From Hsuehochloa calcarea (lineage: Eukaryota > Streptophyta > Magnoliopsida > Poales > Poaceae): a DNA stretch of 64,000 bases. The position numbers were made by a program, and so were the translations under genes. Of this stretch, positions 47,801 through 57,500 are shown piece by piece. How positions within the stretch are numbered: the stretch's first letter is position 1; every line of letters begins with the position of its first letter. Under the pieces are notes generated by a model, which was not told the DNA's origin, did not search any database, and saw nothing but the letters and a program-made list of their open reading frames with translations. The stretch covers positions 3,725,534 to 3,789,533 of the forward strand of contig CM070615.1 of assembly GCA_036346395.1 (NCBI GenBank), given 5' to 3'.

Positions 47801-48385
47801 AGCAAAATTCCACGGAATTAGTTCATCATCATTTAATCTCAGCAACACATTCACCAAAACCTCAGCAAAATATCCATCTGGTCACTCCTCCATAAATACC
47901 TACCAGAATGCACACCAATGTCAAATCCCCGTATAATTGCACCACAACCCACCACAGCTAGCAAAATTGACCAATTTTGCCTCCACCACATCAAAAACAA
48001 AACCATCCCCTGATCCCCATCCACCCCAGCTTGGTCGTTAACAAATCTACGGCTATGCGCTTCAGCATTGCTACAATCGAGCAATTGTGGCGGTTTAAAA
48101 GAACCCCCCCCCCATCTCCCCCTCGTCGCGAGCGGGACGGGAACAGCCGCGTTCTAAGAATCCATCCAACCGAACAATCGAAACAATCAACAAAGCTCCT
48201 CCGCAAGCCCCCCCCCCCCAACTCACTGGCGTCCTGAAGACGACCGCCTCCGCCATCTCGCCGGCGCCGCCGCCGTCGGACACGCCGAACTGGTGGTACT
48301 CGCCCGGCGGCGGGGCGAACGGCTGGTAACGCTGCAGCAGCACCCGCGCCGCGCCCTCGCTGGTCCCGCCGCCGGCCGCCGCCAT
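43689..48385 (-). CDS. E2F: E2F transcription factor, 14 exons
   Basis: Exons in coding order: 48385-48227, 46538-46349, 46266-46210, 46105-46020, 45936-45848, 45771-45717, 45604-45552, 45479-45429, 45312-45264, 45172-45107, 45012-44936, 44821-44602, 43991-43925 and 43810-43689. They join in frame with GT/AG junctions to 446 residues. Features: Gly/Pro-rich N-terminus; winged-helix DNA-binding domain at about 130-195 (CRYDSSLGLLTKKFL, the RRIYDITNVLEGI signature, NNIRWKG); leucine-rich dimerisation coil and marked box at about 205-312 (DIEALTLQEHSFDEQI, RYRIVLRSTMGPIDVYLV); acidic C-terminus with the retinoblastoma-binding motif DADYWLLSDTGVSITDMW at about 386-403. It is thus a canonical E2F (E2Fa/b/c type) that should bind DNA as a heterodimer with DP and control S-phase genes in the nucleus. 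A partial second copy starts at 61783. Confidence 0.95.
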
Positions 48386-48457
48386 GGAGAGCGGAGGAGC
48401 GGAGCTGTAGATCGGGCTTGCCGCGGCGCGGGGGCTCTTAGGGGTTGGATCTGAGGG

Positions 48458-48465
48458 TTTGGCGG
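48458..48465 (+). promoter_or_regulatory. Candidate E2F binding site (proximal)
   Basis: TTTGGCGG fits the plant E2F consensus WTTSSCSS and lies 73 bp upstream of the E2F start codon. Together with the second site it suggests autoregulation, which is known for E2F genes in plants and animals. Confidence 0.45.
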
Positions 48466-48517
48466 CAGGGGAAAAAAAAGGAGGGAAAGAGGAGGAAGAA
48501 AGGAGGGAAATTGTAGT

Positions 48518-48525
48518 TTTGGCGG
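48518..48525 (+). promoter_or_regulatory. Candidate E2F binding site (distal)
   Basis: A second TTTGGCGG, same orientation, 60 bp from the first and 133 bp upstream of the E2F start codon. Confidence 0.45.
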
Positions 48526-48769
48526 TGCTCCAAGTTATTTATGAGGTCTGGACTCTGGAGGGAAGATGGGATACTATTTTAGAGGGAGAAAAATGTAAAC
48601 AGTTTTATTTATTTCCGTATTCTTTTCTTTTTGGTGTGGGTTCAAATTTCACATTTAACTTGGATTGGCTCGAAAGGATTACGTAACAAGCTTTCGGTTC
48701 AGCTTAAAAACGTATAATTATTTAATCTGAATCCTACAAATATACCTGGTGAGCAGGGCTATATATATC

Positions 48770-49700
48770 GGAATTCTGGACTATTTTAGCCCTATTGCGT
48801 AACAAAAATTCCAAAAATAATCTCGATAATTTTAAAATTCTAAAAATAGTCCCCCCGTAGTACTAGCTGTCGTCGGGGACGGTAGCACCTTCGTGCTGCC
48901 CCACGTGGGTAAATTTTTTTTAAAAAAAATTAATTAATAATATTTATTAGACGATTTTTTAAATAAGCAAAATGAGCTCAAACAATTATGAAATTTTTTG
49001 TGGAGCCTCCTGGGATAGTTTTTCTGCTTGTGTAATTTTTTTGAAATTTTATGCATTCTTTTTTTTCTGCAAAATTATTTAAAGTCTAATGTTTGTAGGA
49101 ATTTTCTAATATAGCAAATGAGGTCCAAACATTATGAATTTGTTTTCCATACTCCCTAGTCCCTACACAGTGGACTTGATTGTGTAAATTTTATATAATT
49201 TTATATGCTCTGAAATTGTCTCGACAAATTCAGAGTTTAGGTCTCAAAAATTAGGACGAGACGTTTCAGAAATTAGAGTTTTATGATTTCATGTGACTTG
49301 AAATGTGCGAAGTTTGGTACGACATGACTACTCTTGGCCGCTATGGTTCTTGATCACATTTCTTCTGTGAAAGTAGAGTACGGAAAAGCAGAGTACGGAA
49401 ATTAATTTAACTGAAGGGGCTGAGAACGTTGCGATTACGGAGAAACCCTAAAACATAGCAGAATCGATACCGATGTGAATGGTTATCTCTGGAATTCCAC
49501 CAGAAAAGGCATACTTTGATGGCTCGGTGAGGCACAAAGACACGAGAACTACATTGCAGCCCGCGTGCGGACAAAAGCACGTTACATGTGGTCACATAGC
49601 ATGATGGTTCGGCTAATTACTTTACCATGGACGCTACTACTACGGTAACTTACGACACGAGCTTCCGGACCATGTAAGTACGCATGCCTTTAGGGGATAG
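48770..49700. other. AT-rich stretch, candidate end of the MULE region
   Basis: No gene seen. The part 48770-48870 (ATTCTGGACTATTTTAGCCC, AAAAATTCCAAAAATAATC, CTAAAAATAGTCC) followed by a GC-rich CGTCGGGGACGGTAGC..CCCCACGTGGG stretch resembles termini of rice MULE-like elements from memory. The opposite terminal repeat would lie beyond the duplication junction at 61783, so this cannot be tested here. Confidence 0.25.
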
Positions 49701-49747
49701 TTAAAACATGGCGAATAGGAGGGGGGACTACTACGGACTAGCCCGAC

Positions 49748-50384
49748 CTACCGCGTGGACCGGGGCCATTTGCCTTTTCTTGCGAGCTCGACATTGTACT
49801 CCTCGCCTGCCGCCCTGGCCTCGGCCGCCATTTCCCGCTTTTTCTCGGGCTCCCTCTCGCGTGCCTCGCGCTCCCTGTGCCTGCACGCCTCGAGATGGGC
49901 CTGAGTCTCCCGGCGGATACGCTCGTTGTGCTCTTCAGTCCGACGATCCTCCTCCCGGATCTCGCGTCCCCTTTCGGCATTCCACTCCTCGAAGTCGAGC
50001 TGCCACTGGTCGTGTGGGTGGATCTCTAGGTCGATCCACTTGCGGAAGCCACATAGAGGCTCCGGGGACTACGGGTAGACGGGAGAGATTGTTAGTGCGT
50101 ACTCTGAAAGAGAATTGGTACGATAAATTACTGTAAGTACTCCTTACCGGCTGCCGATAGCTGCTCGTATCCCAACGGCGGTCGGGATAATCAGAGGAGT
50201 AGTTAGGACAACCCCAGTAACGCATGCCGAGGCTGAGCTGGTGCTTGGATTTGAAGAACTTGCATGTGTCCCTGCACCAACAAAGGGGCGGCGTCTCCCC
50301 CTCTAGCGGGTGTTGCGGCGAAGGCTCGTTTGAAACGTTCGCGGGGGTTGTCGCTCACGGGGCTTCATTGCGGAGAGTCGCCAT
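49748..50384 (-). pseudogene. GRF-type zinc finger protein, charged tail, early stop
   Basis: Two exons (50384-50148 and 50068-49748, junction CCG|GTAAGG ... CCGTAG|TCC, phase 0) would encode 186 codons. The protein starts MATLRNEAP, then codon 10 is TGA (50357-50355), which one transition would make CGA (Arg). A GRF zinc finger follows: LCWCRDTCKFFKSKH...RYWGCPNYSSDYPD...PLCGFRKWID. The tail of about 80 residues is very rich in E and R (EEDRRTEEHNERIRRETQAH), probably a charged helix. GRF fingers bind single-stranded nucleic acid in known proteins; stand-alone plant GRF proteins are often found among transposons. The upstream frame MDNLKKQWDEIHDLARAST (50498) may be an alternative N-terminus but is off frame. 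Same strand and similar design as 51475-51983. Confidence 0.6.
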
Positions 50385-50649
50385 CTGGCAAGTTGCTCTT
50401 CTTGGACCGGACCTCAGCTGACCCTAGCTTGTTCGGCCCGTGCCGTTGAAGCCCTTGCTAGATCATGGATCTCGTCCCATTGCTTCTTGAGGTTGTCCAT
50501 CCCAGCGTGGTGAAGCAAGCTCTGGTGTAGTGTTTGGTTTGGTTGTGTGGTTTTCTCTCGTAGATGACTTGCACCTCCTTTTATAAGCCAGAGGGTTGGC
50601 ATGACGTGGTTGGCAGAGTGATATCTAATCTTTCTGCAGAGAATAGTCA

Positions 50650-51215
50650 TGTCCCATTTTTTGGAGTGTTGTATTTTCGGTAGGAAAAGCTCAGGAGGCA
50701 GAGTGTTGTCACGTTTTGCTTTGCAGAGTCCTCTCTCGTCCTGGTTTGCAGTGTGTTGTCACATATTACTCTGCAGAGTGCTGTCATTTAGGTCTGAAAA
50801 GCTGGCGAGGCAGTGTGTTGTCAAGTCTTACTCTGCAGAGTGCTGTCATTTCGGTCTGAAAAGCTGGCGCGGCAGTGTGTTGTCACGTCTTAGTGCGTTG
50901 TCACGTCTTACTCTGCAGAGTGTTGTCATTTCGGTCTGAAAAGCTGGCGAGACAGTGCGTTGTCACGTCTTACTCTGCAGAGTGCTGTCATTTCGATGCG
51001 AAAAGTTTGGCGAGGCAAAGGCGTTGTCACGTCTTACTCGCAGAGTCTTTGTCATTTTGATCCGAAAAGTCGGCGAGGCGGTGTGTTGTCACGTCTTACT
51101 CTGCAGTCTTTGTCATTTTGGTCCGAAAAGTCAGAGGTGGGCGATGCGTTGTCACGTCTTACTCTGCAGAGTACTGTCATTTCGGTCTGAAAAGCTGACG
51201 AGGCAGTGTGTTGCC
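50650..51215. repeat. Minisatellite, unit about 60-66 bp, about eight copies
   Basis: The unit is built of GTTGTCACGTCTTACTCTGC, then AGAGTGCTGTCATTTCGGTC and TGAAAAGCTGGCGAGGCAGTG, with substitutions and small indels. Open frames across it repeat because the period is not constant; they are artefacts. It lies between the two GRF-type genes. Confidence 0.9.
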
Positions 51216-51474
51216 GCTTCATTTAAGAGTGGTAGTGCCGCAAGAAATTTGCGGTACTTTCGATAATCGGAAGTACCGCAAATTAGATTGCGGTAGTTCC
51301 GCGCTGATTTAGAAATTACTGTTTGATTAATTCACACGCAAAGTGCTCACAACGGAATTAGATAAATGCATACATGATACAAACTAGTACAACAACACCG
51401 CAAAGGCATACATCACGTAGTGTAGGGATGCATAGATAAAGAGTGGATATTACAATCTTATTAAAACTGAACTT

Positions 51475-51983
51475 CTACTTAGCAAGAACAAGAAATAATA
51501 GAAGAAAAATTACCAAACTGGCCATGTTAACTAATTTCTGTAGCGATTTCTCAACCCTTTCCATCCTTTCATCCAGTCCTTTAAGAACATTATCTTTATT
51601 TTCCGTCGGTTGATCCGATGGTCGAGACACTTGACGAAATACAGCCACACGATGTGTGTCCTCTTACAAGGCTGCAATTTGCATTGCAATGCCTCGAATG
51701 TCTTGTACAGCTTCATCAGCCCACAGCCAGAACCGACATGTTGTGTTCTGTAAAAATAATTGGAACTGCAAGTGAAAAACATGATGTTTGAAAAGAAGTT
51801 CAATGGGGATGATCAGACATAAGTTACCGTAAGATTCGAACACTTCATGAACACTCGGGATAGATTCGTTGGCGTATGGGAGGTGAACACATTCACCGGA
51901 TCCCTGCAACGAGGGCAATTCAAGTGCTGTCGTAGTGCTTCTAATTGCCTGCTCACTCGAAAGTTTGATGAGGCCGTAGACAT
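51475..51983 (-). CDS. GRF-type zinc finger protein with coiled coil and membrane helix, in-frame stop
   Basis: Exon 1 is 51983-51828 and exon 2 starts at 51747; the junctions are ACG|GTAACT and TTTTTACAG|AAC, phase 0. Together they give the GRF finger: LNCPRCRDPVNVFTSHTPTN, then SRVFMKCSNLT and NTTCRFWLWADE (first 64 residues). The frame meets TAA at 51666-51664 after residue 79. Beyond it the same frame stays open for 62 codons and encodes a coiled-coil helix (NVLKGLDERMERVEKSLQKL) and a C-terminal hydrophobic anchor (MASLVIFLLLFLVLAK), ending at TAG 51477-51475. That layout, GRF finger then coiled coil then tail anchor, recurs in plant GRF proteins, so the TAA looks like a recent nonsense change; a short soluble product or use of GTAAGA there as a splice donor are alternatives. 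A TATA box is 68 bp upstream. Confidence 0.65.
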
Positions 51984-52050
51984 CCCGTTTAAGACTGGAA
52001 GGAAGGAGAAGAGGAACTGAAGAGTGAGTGGAATGGCAGCCAAATCATGC

Positions 52051-52060
52051 ATATATATAG
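52051..52060 (-). promoter_or_regulatory. TATA box of the GRF-membrane gene
   Basis: On the minus strand GGCTATATATATGC, 68 bp upstream of the ATG at 51983; a CT-rich leader lies between. It supports 51983 as the start. Confidence 0.6.
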
Positions 52061-52327
52061 CCTGCGGGTAAATTGTAATTTGGTTGAAGAAAATTCGCGT
52101 CCACGAGGTAGCAGGGCCGAGGAGGTATCGTGGGGCAGCATTGCGTTATGTCTTTAAGGTTTAGTAAGTTAAAATTGAGATGTACAGCTGTTGTTAGTAC
52201 TAAATATTTCGGAGAACATTTTGTGTACATAAATCTCACAGTCGTAACGCACAGGAATATTACATAAATCAGAAAGGCGGGATGCACAATGGCATTACGT
52301 AACAAGTTTTACACGGCTATGAATTAG

Positions 52328-53034
52328 TTAGGGTGCATCGTCGTGTCGCTTGCCGGGACGACGTAGTTGATCCTCAGGGAATGTGAACCTGTCCGGGGAG
52401 TGGCGTACGTATCGAAGGCCGCAGTAGGGGCCCTGTCTGGGAGGCGAATCTGTGGTGATCTCATCGTGGCGGTCCGGCTGAGGCCCGAGCATGTCGTCAA
52501 CCCACTGGTGCTCTTCCTGCAGGAAGCGTACAGGGTGAGTTAGTCATTGGTTTTGTGTGACAGGAAAATTGGTGTAAGTACGTTCACGTGTACCTGAGTA
52601 GGCTGTTGTGTTGACAAGGATCCTCCCGCGGTCTCGAAGCCTAGTGCCGCACGGTGTACCCTCCGACGTGTCTCGAACCACCGGTCGTGCTCCGTAGGTG
52701 TGATTGAACGCCGTGCGAGAAGTCGATCATGCGCCTCCTCCGTGATGGCGATGGTTGCGCAGATCGCCGCCCCTCGCAATCGCCGCAAGAACAAAGGGTA
52801 ATGTCAGATACGTCCGAAATGAGTGCATGGAAAGGTACTCACGACAAGAACCGGTTGACAGATGACATATCTGTGGCCCGAGGTGGGTCGAGGCCGAGCG
52901 ACCGTAGCTCCGGCGACTCCCGAGTGAGTGTGACGCGCGCGGAGGGCGGTGCCGACGAGGTGCAGAGGGCGGAGGTGGTGGAGGGTGCCGCGCCACGCGA
53001 TCTTGTCAGGCGTGAACGTCGTTATGGCGACCAC
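52328..53034 (-). CDS. Hypothetical multi-exon ORF of the MULE region
   Basis: From the ATG at 53034 a frame reads MVAITTFTPDKIAWRGTLHH, an Arg/His-rich segment and HRYVICQPVLV, where GTGAGTACC is a good donor (about 52853). A second coding block (about 52767-52594) reads ICATIAITEEAHDRLLARRS and TEHDRWFETRRRVHRAALGF and ends QPTQ at a CAG|GTACAC donor. A third block, after CTGCAG (52522), reads EEHQWVDDMLGPQPDRHDE and LRYVRHSPDRFTFPEDQLRR, stopping at TAA 52330-52328. The exon 2 acceptor does not give a clean phase, so the model is tentative. I do not recognise a domain. Same strand as, and directly upstream of, the GRF-membrane gene. Confidence 0.45.
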
Positions 53035-53479
53035 AAGTTACGGATCTAATCGCAGAAATTGCGTCCTCGCGTATCGTGCGCATCACGCCTATGAGACGAT
53101 CCAATGTGTTGCTGTTTCCACGGTTTATAGCTTCAGTAGTCTGATGGCGGATATGCTCCAAGCGGTAGTAATGCATGAAAACCGATAGTAAGTGCGAAAA
53201 GTGTTGCCGGACGAGAATTATGCAAAGAATGTGATGATCTCAAAAAGAAAGAAGGGAAAAACGTAGGCGATAAAGTGAGGTGTGACAGGCGAGAACCGTC
53301 CAGCTGTGTGGGGTCCAAAATCCGTGGTGAAGTGTGCGTGCTTTTATTTTCCCGCCGCGATGCTCGTGGCCTCCCCTCGCTCACACTGACGCGTGGGGCC
53401 AACGCCATCGAGGGCGCGTACCGTGTCGGGGTTTTTGGCGGGGAGCCTCCTGATTGGTTAACGCCAGCGCACCACTAGG

Positions 53480-54166
53480 ATATATGCGTTCGACACACAG
53501 AGAGAGCTACACGAGACGTTACAAAGTATGACTTGCGCGCTGTGGTTTATCTGTGCCCCGCTTGTCAGTGATTAGACAAACTACTGGGTGACGGGCGTGT
53601 TGGGTAGAGAGAAAAAGGAGGGAATAGGACGTGGACGTGTGCACCAAGGAAGGAAGACCGGTAGTCTTGTACAGGTGTAGAGCTTAGTATCATTTGTGAC
53701 GTGGCAGCCGGTAACTATTTTGATTTTTTTTAATAATACATTTTTTTTATAGAATTACAGAAATAAATATGTATTTAATAAAATTATAAACATAAACTTT
53801 TGTCGCCGTTCCAAATGGCGAAATGACCCTTTCACCATGTGGATTTGTGGCATAATCCATGTCGCTAATCAAATAGTATTAAATGTCTATGTAACCATTT
53901 AAATGGAATGGTGACAGAGACGTAAGTTGTCATTTCAATTGGTGATATATTTCTAACGCCATTCCAAATGACGATATGACCTGAAAACTAAAAATTAAAT
54001 TAAATTAACAGTAAACACAAATAGAAATTTAAGTGCTTATATTGTTCATAATAAGAAATATAAAGTAATAAGAAACAATATTAAACATACTGCAAACAAA
54101 CTTTGTAATTAGAGGCAGTAAGTAGGTTGCACAGAATTATTCAACGCACGACATAATATCATTACA
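53480..54166. other. Noncoding part of the MULE region with repeated short motif
   Basis: CGCCGTTCCAAATGGCGA (about 53802) and CGCCATTCCAAATGACGATATGACC (about 53958), with GAATGG.GAC variants between, form a loose repeat. Similar CCATTTGGAATGGCG strings occur in grass transposons from memory. No gene is seen. Confidence 0.35.
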
Positions 54167-54584
54167 TCAAACAACATAACTAAATAGGACATACGTCATC
54201 ACATAGTTATAATCTTTCACACACATGGTATACACACACAAAATGATAGTAAGCATAACATTCATCACAACATATTTCAGTAAGGTAAACCATCCCCGTG
54301 GATGCCACCTCCGTGTCCGTCGTGTCAACCTCCACGATGCCCGCCTCGAGTAGGGTGGTCGGGTGAGGTTCCGAGGCGGCGTCTGGACTGTCGACCTCTC
54401 CTTCATCATGTTCATTTCTTGCATGATAGTACTTGAAGGTATGCCCGGACTCCCTGCAAATAGAGAACTTCTTCGTACAATGTCCGTCTTCTGATTCGTC
54501 CATGTCGTTTCTGATACATCGTCTCTTCCAACGGCCAACCATTCCCTTCAGGCTATTAATGTCGGTGACCCATATTTGCTGCTC
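54167..54584 (-). pseudogene. MULE transposase, C-terminal part, zinc knuckle broken
   Basis: On the minus strand the frame reads SLKGMVGRWKRRCIRNDMDE, then SEDGHCTKKFSICRESGHTFKYY and an acidic tail, ending at 54207. This is the region after the SWIM domain in MuDR-type transposases (RIRNEMDES..G...RCS.CKE.GHT...C). Two zinc ligands are replaced: the first Cys by Phe and the last by Tyr. It directly continues the pseudogene part at 60330-61782; the two are split by the solo LTR at 54585-60267. Confidence 0.7.
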
Positions 54585-57500
54585 TGTAACATCCCAATTT
54601 TCTGAGCTTTTAAAAATCTTTTTATTAGTTAGTAGTTGGAAAATTCAACATTTTGGATTTTATTTGATTTTTTTTGTTAAAGCTTAATATGGACTTTTAG
54701 CATCAAATTAATTTAATATGATTAATTCCAACATTAACAATTGTCAAAACTATTTTATTTGAATTATATGTGCTTGGATATATTTTTCTAGAATTTTTCT
54801 GAATTCATTTGCTATTTTCTATTTGCTATTTGGATTTTCTAGTATTTTCTAAAAAGAAAAACTAATTTAAAATCCCAGCTCGCCCGCGCTCGCCCCGCCT
54901 CCGACTGACATGTGGGCCCCGCATGTCAGCCTCTCCGTTTCTCTCGTGCGCACCCCTTTGTCTCGCTAGCAGGTGGACTCCGCTTGTCAGTCCAGCCTTC
55001 GTCTCCGCGTTGCCGTCTTCCCCGCGCAGCCAACGTGTCCCTCCGCCATTATTGAGCTCGAGCTTGTAATGACAACGGAGAAATCCCAACTAAATCGCCC
55101 CGGATTTTCGCGTCAAATCCTATCTCTTATCTCCCCGCATCCAAATCCGTCCGAATCAAATCTCCAATCGGTTGATATCTCCTGGATTTTCAAATTCAAT
55201 TTCGTGTTCATCCCGGCACGCCCAAGCCCCTATAAATAGCCCCCTAGGATCGTCTCTCCGCCCGCACCTCGAACCTCATATCAATTTCGCCCCAAGAACC
55301 CTAGCGCCGCTGCTATTCAAAGTTATAGGGTTTTGGCCGAGACTTCGTATTTCACGAATTGTGACGTCGTCGTCGCTGCCTCATCGACGTCGACTGACCA
55401 CTAAGTCCGCCGCCGCTCAAGCTACCTCGTACACCCTTCCCCGCTGCAAGAACATCGCCGGAGCTCGCGCCCGACAATAGTCACACCTTCCTCGCCGCTC
55501 CGACCTCGCCGCCAGCCATCATCATTGACCTCAGTCGCCCGTAAGTACATCATTAGGTTCGCAGTAGTCTTGGCTATCTGCTGGTACCACTCACCACCGG
55601 AGTCGCGTCGCTGTTCGCAGGAGACCATTGGGACCCGAGCGCCGCCGCCTCACCGTCGTTCATGTTAGCCGCTACCTCAGCATCCACGCTTGTGTGTCAT
55701 CCCATTTGTCGCCACATCAGTGCCACGTGTGCGCATGCGTGGCCGGTTCACCGAACCCTAGATCTAATCGTTCTGTGAACTTGGTTCACCGTGAGCCGAG
55801 CTGTTGACATGTGGGTCCCACATGTCAGAATTTCTCTAATATCTTTTCATTCCAAAAATATCAGAGCTGACGTCATGCTTAAGTCATAATTTGTATTTTT
55901 CAATAGAAATAATTTGGAAATTTCATAAATTCCAATTTAGGATATTTTCTTTAGTTTTGATCTTGCAAAGGCCATATCTTTTTTATCCGAACTCCGATTG
56001 AGCCTATTCAAGTTCCTAAATCCATCTAAATTTGAGCTCTATTTATTTCAAAATTTTATTTATTTTTTGAATTTGTTTTATCTATATTATTTATTTATTT
56101 CATTTATGAGTAGACGTCAATTTTTGGGGACTTTTGAAGTAGGGGGAGTGCACCAAGATCACGACCAGTACCTAGACCTATTCCAAGGTAAGTTATACCT
56201 TTGATCATATTGCACCCAGTTTTCAAAATACTTTGATTCAAATTATTGCATTCTATTTCAAGTATTTATTTAAATGCTTTTGGGTTTAGTTGTTAATCCA
56301 ATTTGTTACATCCACCTTGTCTATTGTTATGACATGATCTTTTGTCACCCCTAGGTCGGTTCATTATTAGTTGGTATTATCGTAGCACCAACGTAGGTTT
56401 CTTAGATACGAGTAGATTGCTTAGTCGTGCTACGAGTCATCATCTCATGTGAGTTACAAATATAAACTTGACTAAGTGATTATGGAACTGTGTAATAAAA
56501 CTGTGTGCGTTGTGTGCTATTACTCATTGATGGCATGTGTCGCACTTAACCAACTGGGTGGGAAAATATTTAGACTGATGCAAGTGGTGGATATTGTGGG
56601 ATATGGTGGAAGTTGTGTGCATGAGAATATTGGTATGTGTGACATTTAATTAGAAATTGGAAGTCTTGACTTGGTCAATTAAGGACTTAACTTTGTGGGC
56701 CATTGAACTGGGTCTTACTGTACAACCACATGCCTAGTATGGGACGTGCCTAACTTAGTAGGTTATGGAGTCTTGACATTGATTACTGTAAGGTCGAGGT
56801 GGCCGACTAGAGGGGGGTGAATAGACGGTTTTAAAAATTCTTTCGGGCTAAACCAATATAGAAATGTGGAAGCTAATAATAATTGATTTTGCACAATTAA
56901 AACCTAAATCAACTAGGCTCAACTAAGTGCACCAACGATATGAACACAATATAATGAGAGCAATCAAACAATGATATATAAGCAATTAAAGTATGTAATG
57001 TGAATTGCTCAAAGTAAAACACAAGTAAAACAAGATGGACACAATTATGTTTTACCGTGGTGGTCGGAGACTTGCCGGTCTCCCCTAATCCACATTGAGG
57101 TAAGCCCAACCACGTTGGACCGGCTCCACTAATTAAGCCAACACCTCCGAGGTAAGTCCAACACTTGGACCGGTTCCAAACCGAACCAACACCTCGCTCC
57201 ACTAGGGTTGCTCTTCCTCCACTCCAGAGATGGCGAGCACCAAACCACTCACAACACGTCGGGCCTTCTCGCAAGCTTCTTGAGAAGATCACCGGTCACG
57301 ACGCCTCCACGCCGTCTAGGTGTCGGCAAATACCAAGAGTAACAAGACTCAATTTCACTTGAACTAATCAAGTGTCAACGCTCACGTGGATACACAATCC
57401 ACTACCTAAGGCAACACATGCACTTAGGGTTTGCTCTCAATTCTCTCTAAGTGCAACATATGCACATATGAGAGGAAAGTCTTGCTCTTAGCTCAAGAGA

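Noticed and set aside
50649..51266. Open frames with repeated SCHVLLCRVLSFRSEKL-like sequence
   Set aside because: Produced by the minisatellite; the frame changes with each unit-length change.
54862..55628. Open frames in the GC-rich part of the solo LTR
   Set aside because: They lie around and after the LTR TATA box, in a leader-like region with no domain.
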